Shown: piece by piece, positions 44,197 to 52,042 of the stretch
Layout: each line of letters opens with the position of its first letter
Numbering within the stretch: position 1 is the first letter of the stretch
DNA from: Edwardsiella anguillarum
GTDB taxonomy: Bacteria; Pseudomonadota; Gammaproteobacteria; Enterobacterales; Enterobacteriaceae
Strand: one strand, 5' to 3'
DNA length: 64,000 bases
NCBI RefSeq assembly: GCF_008801815.1
Contig: NZ_VZOX01000016.1
The notes under the pieces: model-generated
Database searches by the model: none
Told to the model about the DNA's origin: nothing
The model's input: the letters and a program-made list of their open reading frames with translations, nothing else
Made by a program: the position numbers and the translations under genes

Positions 44197-45009
44197 TTAT
44201 CCCCCGAACAGGCGTTTCAGGAAGCCTTTTTTCTCTTCTTCAACAAAACGGAACTGACGCTCTTCGCCCATCAGGCGCTCGACCGTATCACGATAGGCCA
44301 GACCCGCATCGGACTCATTGTCCAGGATCACCGGCTCGCCCTGGTTGGAGGCGCGCAGAACCGACGGGCTTTCCGGGATCACGCCGACCAGCGGAATGCG
44401 CAGGATTTCCAGCACGTCCTCCATGCTCAGCATGTCGCCGCGGCTGACCCGGCCCGGATTGTAGCGCGTCAGCAGCAGGTGCTCCTTGATCGGATCGTCA
44501 CCGTTTTCGGCCCGGCGAGACTTGGAGGAGAGGATTCCCAGGATACGGTCAGAGTCGCGTACCGAGGAGACCTCCGGGTTGGTGGTGATGATCGCCTCAT
44601 CGGCGAAGTAGAGCGCCATTAGCGCCCCGGTTTCGATACCGGCCGGTGAGTCGCAGATAATGAAGTCAAAGCCCATCTCCTGCAGAGCGTCGAGCACTTT
44701 CTCTACCCCTTCACGGGTCAGCGCGTCTTTATCGCGGGTCTGAGAGGCGGGCAGGATGAATAGGTTCTCGGTGCGCTTGTCTTTGATCAGCGCCTGATTT
44801 AGGGTCGCATCACCCTGGATGACATTGACAAAGTCATACACGACGCGGCGTTCACAGCCCATGATCAGGTCAAGGTTACGTAGGCCAATGTCAAAGTCGA
44901 TAACAACGGTTTTTTTGCCTTTCTGTGCCAGTCCGGTTGCGATGGCCGCGCTTGATGTAGTCTTGCCAACGCCCCCTTTACCCGATGTAACAACAATAAT
45001 GCGTGCCAT
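44197..45009 (-). CDS. minD: Septum-site ATPase MinD
   Basis: 270 residues, as in E. coli. ParA/MinD-family ATPase with the deviant Walker A GKGGVGKTT at residues 10-18 and a C-terminal amphipathic membrane helix (EEKKGFLKRLF). It recruits MinC to the membrane and is displaced by MinE. It lies 25 bases downstream of minC. Confidence 0.98.
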   Translation of the reverse strand: MARIIVVTSGKGGVGKTTSSAAIATGLAQKGKKTVVIDFDIGLRNLDLIMGCERRVVYDFVNVIQGDATLNQALIKDKRTENLFILPASQTRDKDALTREGVEKVLDALQEMGFDFIICDSPAGIETGALMALYFADEAIITTNPEVSSVRDSDRILGILSSKSRRAENGDDPIKEHLLLTRYNPGRVSRGDMLSMEDVLEILRIPLVGVIPESPSVLRASNQGEPVILDNESDAGLAYRDTVERLMGEERQFRFVEEEKKGFLKRLFGG

Positions 45010-45034
45010 GAAAATATCCTTTTTGAAGAAGGGC

Positions 45035-45715
45035 CTAGAATAAAGGTTGAATGGTAAGGGCGCCGTCGCTCAGGGTGAGGCGGGCGGCTTGCCCATAATA
45101 GTTTTCCGGGATCTGATCGCTTAGCCAGTACTGACCGGCGATGGACACCAGTTCGGCGGAGAGATGGCTGCAGAAGATCTGGCTGCCACTGTCGCCGGCG
45201 GCGCCGGCCAACGCCCGCCCACGCATCATGCCGTAGACATGTATATTGCCGTCGGCGATCAGCTCTGCGCCGGCGCTGACGTGGCTGGTGACGATCAGAT
45301 CGCAGCTGCGCGCATAGATCTGCTGCCCTGACCGCACCGGGGTACTGACGATTTTAGTTTTTGCCGCGACGGGGGCCGCCGGGGCGACGGGCGCCTTCTT
45401 CACCGCGCCTTTACCCTCGCTGAGCAACGGTAAACCCGCATGCAGTACCGCCTGTTTTTGGGCTTCGTCGCGACAGCCGCTGACGCCGATGACGTGCAGT
45501 CCTGCGGCGCTGAACACGCGCAGCATTTCACGCCATTCCACACTGCCATTCACATCAGTAATATTAATAACAACAGGCGCATTTTTCAAAAACGCGGGCG
45601 CTTGACCGACCTTGGCGATTAATGCCGGGCGAATTACCTCTGGTTGAGAATTATGCAAATGAACAACCGAGAGTGTAAAACTGCTGCCTTTCAGTTCTAT
45701 TGGCGCTTGTGACAT
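45035..45715 (-). CDS. minC: Septum inhibitor MinC
   Basis: 226 residues (E. coli 231). The N-terminal FtsZ-inhibiting domain and C-terminal MinD-binding beta-helix (MRGRALAGAAGD, FCSHLSAELVSIAG) are joined by an Ala/Pro/Lys-rich linker around residues 100-118. First gene of minCDE, divergent from ycgL. Confidence 0.96.
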   Translation of the reverse strand: MSQAPIELKGSSFTLSVVHLHNSQPEVIRPALIAKVGQAPAFLKNAPVVINITDVNGSVEWREMLRVFSAAGLHVIGVSGCRDEAQKQAVLHAGLPLLSEGKGAVKKAPVAPAAPVAAKTKIVSTPVRSGQQIYARSCDLIVTSHVSAGAELIADGNIHVYGMMRGRALAGAAGDSGSQIFCSHLSAELVSIAGQYWLSDQIPENYYGQAARLTLSDGALTIQPLF

Positions 45716-45851
45716 CTATCCTGACTCAGCTCAGCAACTTGGAAATCTCCGAAATAACCACGGCGTGCGTGATATTCCGATGTATCTAAGCATGTTATAG
45801 TCAGCAGTATATCTAGGCAAGTCGCCGTCAGAATTAAATAGAGTGGAAAAA

Positions 45852-46133
45852 ATGCTTTGTGTGATCTACAGAAGCGCAAAACGCGATCAAACATATCTGT
45901 ATGTGGAAAAGAAAGACGATTTTTCCCGGGTTCCACCTGATTTAGTGAAGCGCTTCGGCCTGCCGCAGCTGGCCATGGTGCTTAATTTAGCCACTCGCAC
46001 GCGTCTGGCCGGGGCGGATCTCGCGACGGTGAAAGCGGCACTGGCCGAGCAAGGATATTATCTACAGCTGCCGCCGCCGCCGGAAAACCTGTTGAAGGGG
46101 CACCTGCATGCTCAGGGGAAAACGACCTGCTGA
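45852..46133 (+). CDS. ycgL: YcgL-domain protein
   Basis: 93 residues as called. CVIYRSAKRDQTYLYVEKKDDFSRVP is the nearly invariant core of this family (quoted in part: YLYVEKKDDFSRVP). Its fold is known but its function is not. The ATG at 45852 is preceded by GGA and gives the family start; a GTG three codons earlier is possible. It is divergent from minC, as in E. coli, and leads ycgL-ycgM-ycgN. Confidence 0.88.
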   Translation: MLCVIYRSAKRDQTYLYVEKKDDFSRVPPDLVKRFGLPQLAMVLNLATRTRLAGADLATVKAALAEQGYYLQLPPPPENLLKGHLHAQGKTTC

Positions 46134-46274
46134 GGCGCATTTCTGGCGCCGCGTGCTCTAATGCTGTGAACGGTATCACGCTCTGGTCGGGCGGGCACTT
46201 TCGTCGCTGCGGATAATCGATAGACTGATGATCCGGGTTGCCGCAGGCGGCCCCAGCCTGAGGGGAGGGGAAGG

Positions 46275-46931
46275 ATGTATCAGCATCGTGATTGGCAGGG
46301 CGCCCTGCTGGAGCTACCGGTCAGTAAGGTGGTCTGCGTCGGTAATAATTATCGTGAGCATATCCGTGAGATGGGCAGCCAGGTGGCGCCGCAGCCCGTG
46401 CTGTTCCTCAAGCCGGAGAGTGCGCTGTGCGATCTGCGTCAGCCGATCGTGATCCCCCACGGGCTGGGCGAGGTGCACCACGAAGTCGAGCTGGCGGTGC
46501 TGATCGGCATGCCGCTGAGCCAGGCGAATGAGGATCGGGTGGCGCGCGCCGTCGCCGGCTATGGCGTGGCGCTGGATCTCACCCTGCGCGACGTGCAGCG
46601 CGAGTGTAAAAAGCACGGCTATCCCTGGGAGAAGGCCAAGGCGTTTGACGGCGCCTGCCCCCTCTCCGGTTTTATCCCCGAGAGCGAATTCGGCGACGCG
46701 CAGAATGCCGGCCTTACGCTGAGCGTCAACGGTGTGCTGCGCCAGTCTGGCAATACGCGCGACATGCTGACCCCCATCCTGCCGCTGATTAGCTATATGA
46801 GCCGCTTCTTTACCCTGCGCGCCGGGGACGTTGTGTTGACGGGGACGCCGGCCGGCGTCGGTCCGCTGTTCTCCGGCGACATGCTGACCATCGGTCTGAA
46901 TGCTCGCACGCTGACGACCCGGATCATTTGA
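46275..46931 (+). CDS. ycgM: Fumarylacetoacetate hydrolase-family protein YcgM
   Basis: 218 residues (E. coli 219). FAH superfamily with the metal-binding HHEVELAVLIG and the LTGTPAGVGPL motif. Close relatives hydrolyse acylpyruvates or decarboxylate oxaloacetate; the substrate in this family branch is not certain. A GGGGAAGG site precedes the ATG. It lies between ycgL and ycgN. Confidence 0.92.
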   Translation: MYQHRDWQGALLELPVSKVVCVGNNYREHIREMGSQVAPQPVLFLKPESALCDLRQPIVIPHGLGEVHHEVELAVLIGMPLSQANEDRVARAVAGYGVALDLTLRDVQRECKKHGYPWEKAKAFDGACPLSGFIPESEFGDAQNAGLTLSVNGVLRQSGNTRDMLTPILPLISYMSRFFTLRAGDVVLTGTPAGVGPLFSGDMLTIGLNARTLTTRII

Positions 46932-47044
46932 GGCCGCTGCGGAGGCGTCGATGAGGTACCCGCTATCGCGAAAGAGACTTGCATCTGGCGCCCAAAGCGT
47001 CTATACAGGGCGCCTTTGATAGCACAGCTGCGGGTAACGTGAAG

Positions 47045-47506
47045 ATGGGTACAACGCCTTTTTGGCAGGAAAAAACGCTGGAACAGATGAGTGACGCCGA
47101 ATGGGAGGCGCTGTGTGACGGCTGCGGTCAGTGCTGTCTGCATAAGCTGCAGGATGAGGATACTGATGAGATCTATTTTACTAACGTGGCCTGCAACCTG
47201 CTCAATATCAAGACATGTCAGTGTCGCCACTACGCGCGGCGCTTTGAGTATGAAGAGGACTGCATCAAGCTGACGCGGGAGAATCTGCCGACCTTTGAAT
47301 GGCTGCCGCCGACCTGCGCCTATCGCCTGCTGAGCGAGGGGGCGCCGCTGCCGACGTGGCATCCGCTGCGCAGCGGGTCTAAGTCGGCGATGCATGCGGC
47401 GCGTATCTCCGTGCGCTATATCGCGGTGCGTGAAAGCGAAGTCAGCGACTGGGAGCAGCATATTATGCGCCAGCCGCTGTGGCAGCAGGGGGAAGGACAG
47501 GAGTAA
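47045..47506 (+). CDS. ycgN: Cysteine-cluster protein YcgN (UPF0260)
   Basis: 153 residues, as in E. coli. The motif CDGCGQCCLHK, with later cysteines in TCQCRHY, DCIKL and TCAYR, is the YkgJ-type zinc or iron chelating pattern. No biochemical function is assigned. The frame extends 22 codons upstream without family similarity. Third in the ycgLMN series. Confidence 0.9.
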   Translation: MGTTPFWQEKTLEQMSDAEWEALCDGCGQCCLHKLQDEDTDEIYFTNVACNLLNIKTCQCRHYARRFEYEEDCIKLTRENLPTFEWLPPTCAYRLLSEGAPLPTWHPLRSGSKSAMHAARISVRYIAVRESEVSDWEQHIMRQPLWQQGEGQE

Positions 47507-47613
47507 ACCGGTTGTGGTCCTTCGGCTTGATTTGTATGATGAATTAGCCCGTCGCAGCGCCGTCGTGCTACGCGTACCGCGGGAATACCATCACAGAACA
47601 GGAGAGGGAAAAG

Positions 47614-48045
47614 ATGTATCAGAACATTTTACTACCGCTGGATCTGGGAGAAGAGGCGCTGACGGCGATGGCGTTGGAGCAGGTGAAGGCCGTGATCCGC
47701 AGCCCAGATACCCGGGTGCGCCTGATGTATGTCGTCGCCCAGATCCCCGACTTTATCCTTAACCGCTTTAATCCGCAGACCAATCAGTTCGATGATGTGA
47801 TGAGCGCTGAGCTGCGCTCGCGCCTGCAGGCGCTGACCGATACGCTGGCGCTGCCGGCGGAGAACATCAGCGTGGTGGTGCGCCAGGGCGGTATCTATGA
47901 CGAAATCCTGAAAGAGGCGCAGTGCATCAATGCCGACCTGATCCTGATCGGCTCGCGGCGCCCCAGCATGAAAACCTATCTGCTGGGCTCCAACGCGGCG
48001 GCGATCGTGCGTCACGCCCGCACCTCGGTGCTGGTCGCCCGCTAA
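47614..48045 (+). CDS. Universal stress protein, UspF/UspG-like
   Basis: 143-residue single-domain UspA-fold protein. The ATP-binding glycine loop appears as GSRRPSMKTYLLGSNAAAIVRHA (here in part: TYLLGSNAAA), typical of the nucleotide-binding UspF/UspG class. Such proteins help in stress survival and adhesion; the exact orthology is open. GGAGAGGG precedes the ATG. Confidence 0.85.
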   Translation: MYQNILLPLDLGEEALTAMALEQVKAVIRSPDTRVRLMYVVAQIPDFILNRFNPQTNQFDDVMSAELRSRLQALTDTLALPAENISVVVRQGGIYDEILKEAQCINADLILIGSRRPSMKTYLLGSNAAAIVRHARTSVLVAR

Positions 48046-48072
48046 GCATCCTGCCGCACACGCCCGGAAAAG

Positions 48073-48098
48073 CCAAAGGCACCCGAGGGTGCCTTTGG
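48073..48098. terminator. Inverted repeat between usp gene and dsbB
   Basis: A perfect 12-bp inverted repeat CCAAAGGCACCC / GGGTGCCTTTGG with a two-base spacer, between convergent genes. On the minus strand it is followed by CTTTTCC; on the plus strand there is no T tract. Confidence 0.55.
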
Positions 48099-48127
48099 AG
48101 GTTGGTCGAGCGGTGTTAGCGGCGAGT

Positions 48128-48658
48128 CTAGCGATTAAACAGCGAGCGGCGCTTCTCTTTGACCAGCTGAGCCAGCAGCACCAGCAGGCCGATCAGCAGA
48201 TAGGCGGCAAAGATCCCGACCAGCCACTGCGGCATTTCCAGGTTCATAAACTGCCACTGGCGTTCAGCGCAGTCCCCGTTGGCGAAAAAGACGGACGGCA
48301 GCCATTTGTCCAGCGGCAGCCAAGCGGGGAAGGAGACAAAGAAGTCACAGGTATTGAACGGCGAGGGATGCAGCTGGATCATGGTATGCTGCCAGGCCAG
48401 CTCTAGCCCGCGATAGGCGCTGTACAGCCACAGCAGCAGCGCGGCCCAGCGCAGCGGGGTTTTCGGCGCCGCGGCGCCCAGCAGCCCCGCCCCCAGAATT
48501 CCGAACAGGGCACAGCGTTCATAGATGCACATGACGCAGGGTTTTAGCAGCATCACATGCTGAAAATAGAGCGCGGTCGACTCAAGCAGCAGCGCCGTCA
48601 ACGCCATCAGTAGCCAGGCGCCACGCCCTTGCGAACAACGCTTCAAAAATTGCAACAT
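48128..48658 (-). CDS. dsbB: Disulfide bond formation protein DsbB
   Basis: 176 residues, as in E. coli. Four-helix inner-membrane quinone reductase that reoxidises DsbA. Both essential cysteine pairs are present: CVMC near residue 41, and the periplasmic pair in NTCDF and GDCAERQW. It lies downstream of nhaB on the same strand, as in E. coli. Confidence 0.96.
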   Translation of the reverse strand: MLQFLKRCSQGRGAWLLMALTALLLESTALYFQHVMLLKPCVMCIYERCALFGILGAGLLGAAAPKTPLRWAALLLWLYSAYRGLELAWQHTMIQLHPSPFNTCDFFVSFPAWLPLDKWLPSVFFANGDCAERQWQFMNLEMPQWLVGIFAAYLLIGLLVLLAQLVKEKRRSLFNR

Positions 48659-48753
48659 AACCTGATTTCCATGTCACAAAAAGGTGCAGCCAGTGTAAAC
48701 CATTGACTGCACACTGCCAGAAAAAATTATCTGAAATGCGCGACGGACGGGAG

Positions 48754-50328
48754 TTAGAGCCCGCCGCTGAGCACGTCCTGCGCCGGCGGCAGGGTCAGCA
48801 GATGCCACTGGGACAGGAGCTGGGTTGCCGGCTCCAGCGCGAAGGTCACGCACAGCAGGCCCACCAGCGTCATCACCACCGTGTAGGGCAGCGCCATCCA
48901 GACCATGCGGCCATAGGAGAGACGGATCAGCGGCGCCAGCGCAGAGGTCAGCAGGAACAGGAACGCGGCCTGACCGTTGGGGGTGGCTACCGACGGCAGG
49001 TTGGTGCCGGTGTTAATGGCGACGGCCAGCAGCTCGAACTGCTTCAGGGAGATCGCACCGGACTCCAGCGCCGCCTTCGCCTCGTGAATGTAGACCGTAC
49101 CGACGAAGACGTTATCGGAGATCGATGAGAGCAGGCCGTTGAACAGATAGAACAGCGTCAGTTGGCGATCCGGCGGCGACTGCAGCACAAACTGGATCAC
49201 CGGGGTAAACAGGTGCTGATCGATGATCACCGCCACGACGGAGAAGAACACGGTGAGCAGCGCGGTGAAGGGCAGCGACTCCTGAAACGCCTTGCCGATC
49301 AGATGCTCGTCGGTGACCCCGCACAGCGACGTGACCAGTACGATCACGCTCAGCCCGATCAGCCCGACCTCCGCCAGGTGGAAGGCCAATGCGCTCACCA
49401 GCCAGACGCCGACCAGGGCCTGTATCATCAGGCGCAGCTTATCCTGACGGCTGCGGCTGTTGGTGCTCTCCCGGTCGAAGTTGAGCAGGATTTGGCGCAC
49501 GCGATCCGGCAGCTGGGCACCGTAGCCGAACAGGGAGAACCGCTCGACCAGGTAGCAGGTGAATATACCGCAGAAGAAGACCGGCACGGTAACCGGCGCC
49601 ATGCGCAGCAGAAACGAGACGAAGTGCCAGTCGGCGTTTTTGGCGATGATCAGGTTCTGCGGCTCACCGACCATGGTCATGACGCCGCCGAGGGCGGTGC
49701 CGACGCCGGCATGCATCAGCAGGCTGCGCAGAAAGGCGCGGAACTGATCGAGGGCATCGCGTTTGGCGCTGTCGGTCAGGTGGCTGTCGTCGCTGAGCGC
49801 CACGTTACCACCGCCGCCGGAGGCGACCTGATGGTAGATGCCATAGAATCCCACCGCGACGCTGATGACAACGGCGATCACCGTCAGAGCATCGAGAAAG
49901 GCGGACAGGAATGCCGCTGCCAGACAAAAGGCCAGCGATAGGGCTATCTTCGAGCGAATGTTAAGCAGCAGCTTGGTGAAGACAAACAGCAGCAGCTGCT
50001 TCATAAAATAGATACCGGCCACCATGAAGATCAGCAGCAGCAGCACTTCCAGATTGGCCGCTATCTCATGGGCGATCTTCTCCGGGCTGGTCATCCCGAT
50101 AAATACGGCCTCGAGTGCCAGCAGGCCGCCGGGCTGCAGGGGGTAGCACTTCAGCGCCATGGCCAGGGTGAAGATAAACTCGATCACCAGCAGCCAGCCG
50201 GCGTAGAAAGGGCTGAGGGCAAAAACCAGTGGGTTGATGATTAAAAAAGCCAGAATGGCAATTTTGTACCAGCCCGGCGCGTTACCGAGGAAGTTCCTCG
50301 CGAAGGCCTGGGTATATGTGATTGTCAT
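48754..50328 (-). CDS. nhaB: Na+/H+ antiporter NhaB
   Basis: 524 residues (E. coli 513). Inner-membrane antiporter of the NhaB/ArsB-related ion transporter group with about 12 hydrophobic segments. MTSPEKIAHEIAANLEVLLLL and NTGTNLPSVATPNGQAAF are NhaB-typical. It exports sodium electrogenically. It is upstream of dsbB; fadR lies beyond it on the opposite strand, separated here by an unusually long 921-base spacer containing an extra small gene. Confidence 0.95.
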   Translation of the reverse strand: MTITYTQAFARNFLGNAPGWYKIAILAFLIINPLVFALSPFYAGWLLVIEFIFTLAMALKCYPLQPGGLLALEAVFIGMTSPEKIAHEIAANLEVLLLLIFMVAGIYFMKQLLLFVFTKLLLNIRSKIALSLAFCLAAAFLSAFLDALTVIAVVISVAVGFYGIYHQVASGGGGNVALSDDSHLTDSAKRDALDQFRAFLRSLLMHAGVGTALGGVMTMVGEPQNLIIAKNADWHFVSFLLRMAPVTVPVFFCGIFTCYLVERFSLFGYGAQLPDRVRQILLNFDRESTNSRSRQDKLRLMIQALVGVWLVSALAFHLAEVGLIGLSVIVLVTSLCGVTDEHLIGKAFQESLPFTALLTVFFSVVAVIIDQHLFTPVIQFVLQSPPDRQLTLFYLFNGLLSSISDNVFVGTVYIHEAKAALESGAISLKQFELLAVAINTGTNLPSVATPNGQAAFLFLLTSALAPLIRLSYGRMVWMALPYTVVMTLVGLLCVTFALEPATQLLSQWHLLTLPPAQDVLSGGL

Positions 50329-50734
50329 AACGTCGTTAAACCTGATTTCTTATGTGATTTGCCGGTATCGGCCGCGATCCCAGAAAGCGGAACGGAGAAT
50401 ATCTTTGCCGGGAAATAATTAGACTATACTACTTTCACGGCGGGCGGCAAAGTGGCGCCTTGATATAACCTCTTATAAATCATTTGATTATTGTATTGTT
50501 GCTTAATATAAGCGTCCTAGCACGGCACCTTCCACGGCCAGGTCGGACGCCGCGCGGCGCACCGATGAGGGCAAATCTTGCCGATTTTGACGCGGGGCTG
50601 CAATGGGGAACGCAGGAAAGGAGGCGTAACGCGGTTCAGCGCCCAGAGTGTGGAATAAAAAACTGTGAGCGGATTATTTGTTGGCATGACATGCGGAGGA
50701 GATGGCGCGGCATGCGATAGGAAGGCGATAACCG
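50329..50734. other. Non-coding stretch upstream of nhaB
   Basis: This 406-base region contains the AT-rich nhaB promoter zone near 50400-50515 and a GC-rich part that follows the small Fur-linked ORF. No RNA gene or conserved ORF was recognised. A short inverted GC run lies near 50545-50562. Confidence 0.4.
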
Positions 50735-51019
50735 TTACGGGAGAGTCCCCAGATTGCCCAGCGCGATGCGCGGCGCGGGTAAGGGAAACTCCAGCGAGCC
50801 AAGGCGGGGCTGCGCCGTCGGGAGTAGAGCCGGATTGCCCAGAGGGGGAAGGGGAGTCTCCTCCTGTGCAGGAAGTCGGGCGCGGTCGCAGCGTGGCTCT
50901 GCGCGGGGAGACGGCGTGCGCAGGAAACGCGGAGCGCCGCGGTCGGCAAATAGGGTGATCAGCAGCGCGACGCCGCTCAGTGCGGCGGCGCTGGCGATAA
51001 GGATACCCGTGACGTCCAT
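50735..51019 (-). CDS. Small predicted membrane protein, possibly Fur-regulated
   Basis: 94 residues, not recognised. One N-terminal transmembrane segment (about residues 5-24, ILIASAAALSGVALLITLF) is followed by a basic stretch and a long Pro/Leu-rich tail. The tail has three loosely similar units built around LGN or LGS followed by L and P (PPLGNPALLP, PRLGSLEFPLP, IALGNLGTLP). A GGAG site lies seven bases before the ATG. Promoter and two Fur-like boxes are directly upstream. E. coli has no gene here. It could be a small inner-membrane partner protein of an iron-related system, but no function can be assigned. Confidence 0.5.
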   Translation of the reverse strand: MDVTGILIASAAALSGVALLITLFADRGAPRFLRTPSPRAEPRCDRARLPAQEETPLPPLGNPALLPTAQPRLGSLEFPLPAPRIALGNLGTLP

Positions 51020-51032
51020 GATCTCTCTCCGT

Positions 51033-51051
51033 GATATTGATAATTATTCTT
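51033..51051 (-). promoter_or_regulatory. Fur-like box 1
   Basis: GATATTGATAATTATTCTT matches the 19-base Fur consensus at 15 positions. It covers the predicted transcription start of the small membrane protein gene. Confidence 0.55.
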
Positions 51052-51081
51052 ATTATACGCCTGCCGCCGCCGCAGGCTCAA
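51052..51081 (-). promoter_or_regulatory. Promoter of the small membrane protein gene
   Basis: On the minus strand, TTGAGC at 51081-51076 and a perfect TATAAT at 51057-51052 are separated by 18 bases, predicting a start near 51045 and a 26-base leader. Confidence 0.6.
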
Positions 51082-51083
51082 TA

Positions 51084-51102
51084 GAAAATGAATTTTATTC
51101 TC
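51084..51102 (-). promoter_or_regulatory. Fur-like box 2
   Basis: On the minus strand GAGAATAAAATTCATTTTC matches the Fur consensus at 14 of 19 positions. It lies just upstream of the -35. Confidence 0.45.
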
Positions 51103-51249
51103 ATTCTGTGTCCGTACGTGTGCTTTTGCCGCCGTGGGCACAGTTTGTATGTTTAAGCGCTATCGGCGCTATATCAGCGGGTTGCCATCTGGTATGATGA
51201 GCAATCTTGTTTTTGCTTATTCTTATTGTCGTGACGGAACGTTAACAAC

Positions 51250-51969
51250 ATGGTTATTAAGGCGCAGAGTCCAGCTGGTTTTGCGGAAGAGTATTTGATT
51301 GAAAGTATTTGGAATAACCGTTTTCCACCCGGTTCTATCCTGCCCGCAGAGCGAGAGTTGTCTGAGCTGATTGGCGTTACCCGTACTACCCTGCGTGAGG
51401 TGCTGCAGCGTTTAGCGCGCGATGGATGGCTGACGATCCGGCATGGTAAGCCGACCCAGGTGAACAACTTCTGGGAAACCTCTGGGCTGAATATTCTGGA
51501 GACGCTGGCGCGTTTGGATCACGATAGCGTCCCGCAGCTGATCGACAATGTGCTGGCCGTGCGTACCAACATTGCCGCTATCTTCATTCGCGCCGCAGTG
51601 CGTCAGCATCCGGATAAGGTGCAGGCCATCGTCGCCGACGCCCCGACGGTAGAGGATAGCGCCGATGCCTTTGCTGACTTGGACTACCGTATTTTTCGCG
51701 CGCTGGCCTTCGCCTGCGGCAATCCGATCTACGGCCTGATCCTCAACGGGCTGAAGGGGCTGTACACCCGAGTCGGGCGCTATTACTTTGCCAATCCGCA
51801 GGCGCGCCGCCTGGCGCTGGCGTTCTATTCGCGTCTCGGTGAGCTGGCGGCGACCCGTCAGCACGATCAGGTGATGGAGTTTGTCCGCAGCTACGGCAAA
51901 GAGAGCGGCGCCATCTGGCACGGAATGCAGAGCGGGATCCCGCGCGATTTGGCCGAGGGGCGCGCCTGA
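51250..51969 (+). CDS. fadR: Fatty acid metabolism regulator FadR
   Basis: 239 residues, as in E. coli. GntR-family regulator with an N-terminal winged helix (AERELSELIGVTRTTLREVL) and a C-terminal acyl-CoA-binding domain. It represses fad genes and activates fabA/fabB until long-chain acyl-CoA, made by FadD (also in this window), releases it. It lies in the nhaB-fadR-ycgB neighbourhood, as in E. coli. Confidence 0.97.
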   Translation: MVIKAQSPAGFAEEYLIESIWNNRFPPGSILPAERELSELIGVTRTTLREVLQRLARDGWLTIRHGKPTQVNNFWETSGLNILETLARLDHDSVPQLIDNVLAVRTNIAAIFIRAAVRQHPDKVQAIVADAPTVEDSADAFADLDYRIFRALAFACGNPIYGLILNGLKGLYTRVGRYYFANPQARRLALAFYSRLGELAATRQHDQVMEFVRSYGKESGAIWHGMQSGIPRDLAEGRA

Positions 51970-52007
51970 GTCAGCGGCGTATCCAGCCGATATCTCCTAT
52001 CCCCGAT

Positions 52008-52039
52008 AACCGGGGGGCGCTTAGCGCCCCCCGGTTTTT
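52008..52039. terminator. Terminator between fadR and ycgB
   Basis: A perfect 13-bp stem AACCGGGGGGCGC / GCGCCCCCCGGTT with TTA loop, followed by T residues; the genes are convergent. Confidence 0.9.
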
Positions 52040-52042
52040 ACT

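Noticed and set aside
50754..51197. 147-codon plus-strand frame overlapping the small membrane protein
   Set aside because: No ribosome site, and it runs across the promoter and Fur-like boxes of the opposite gene.
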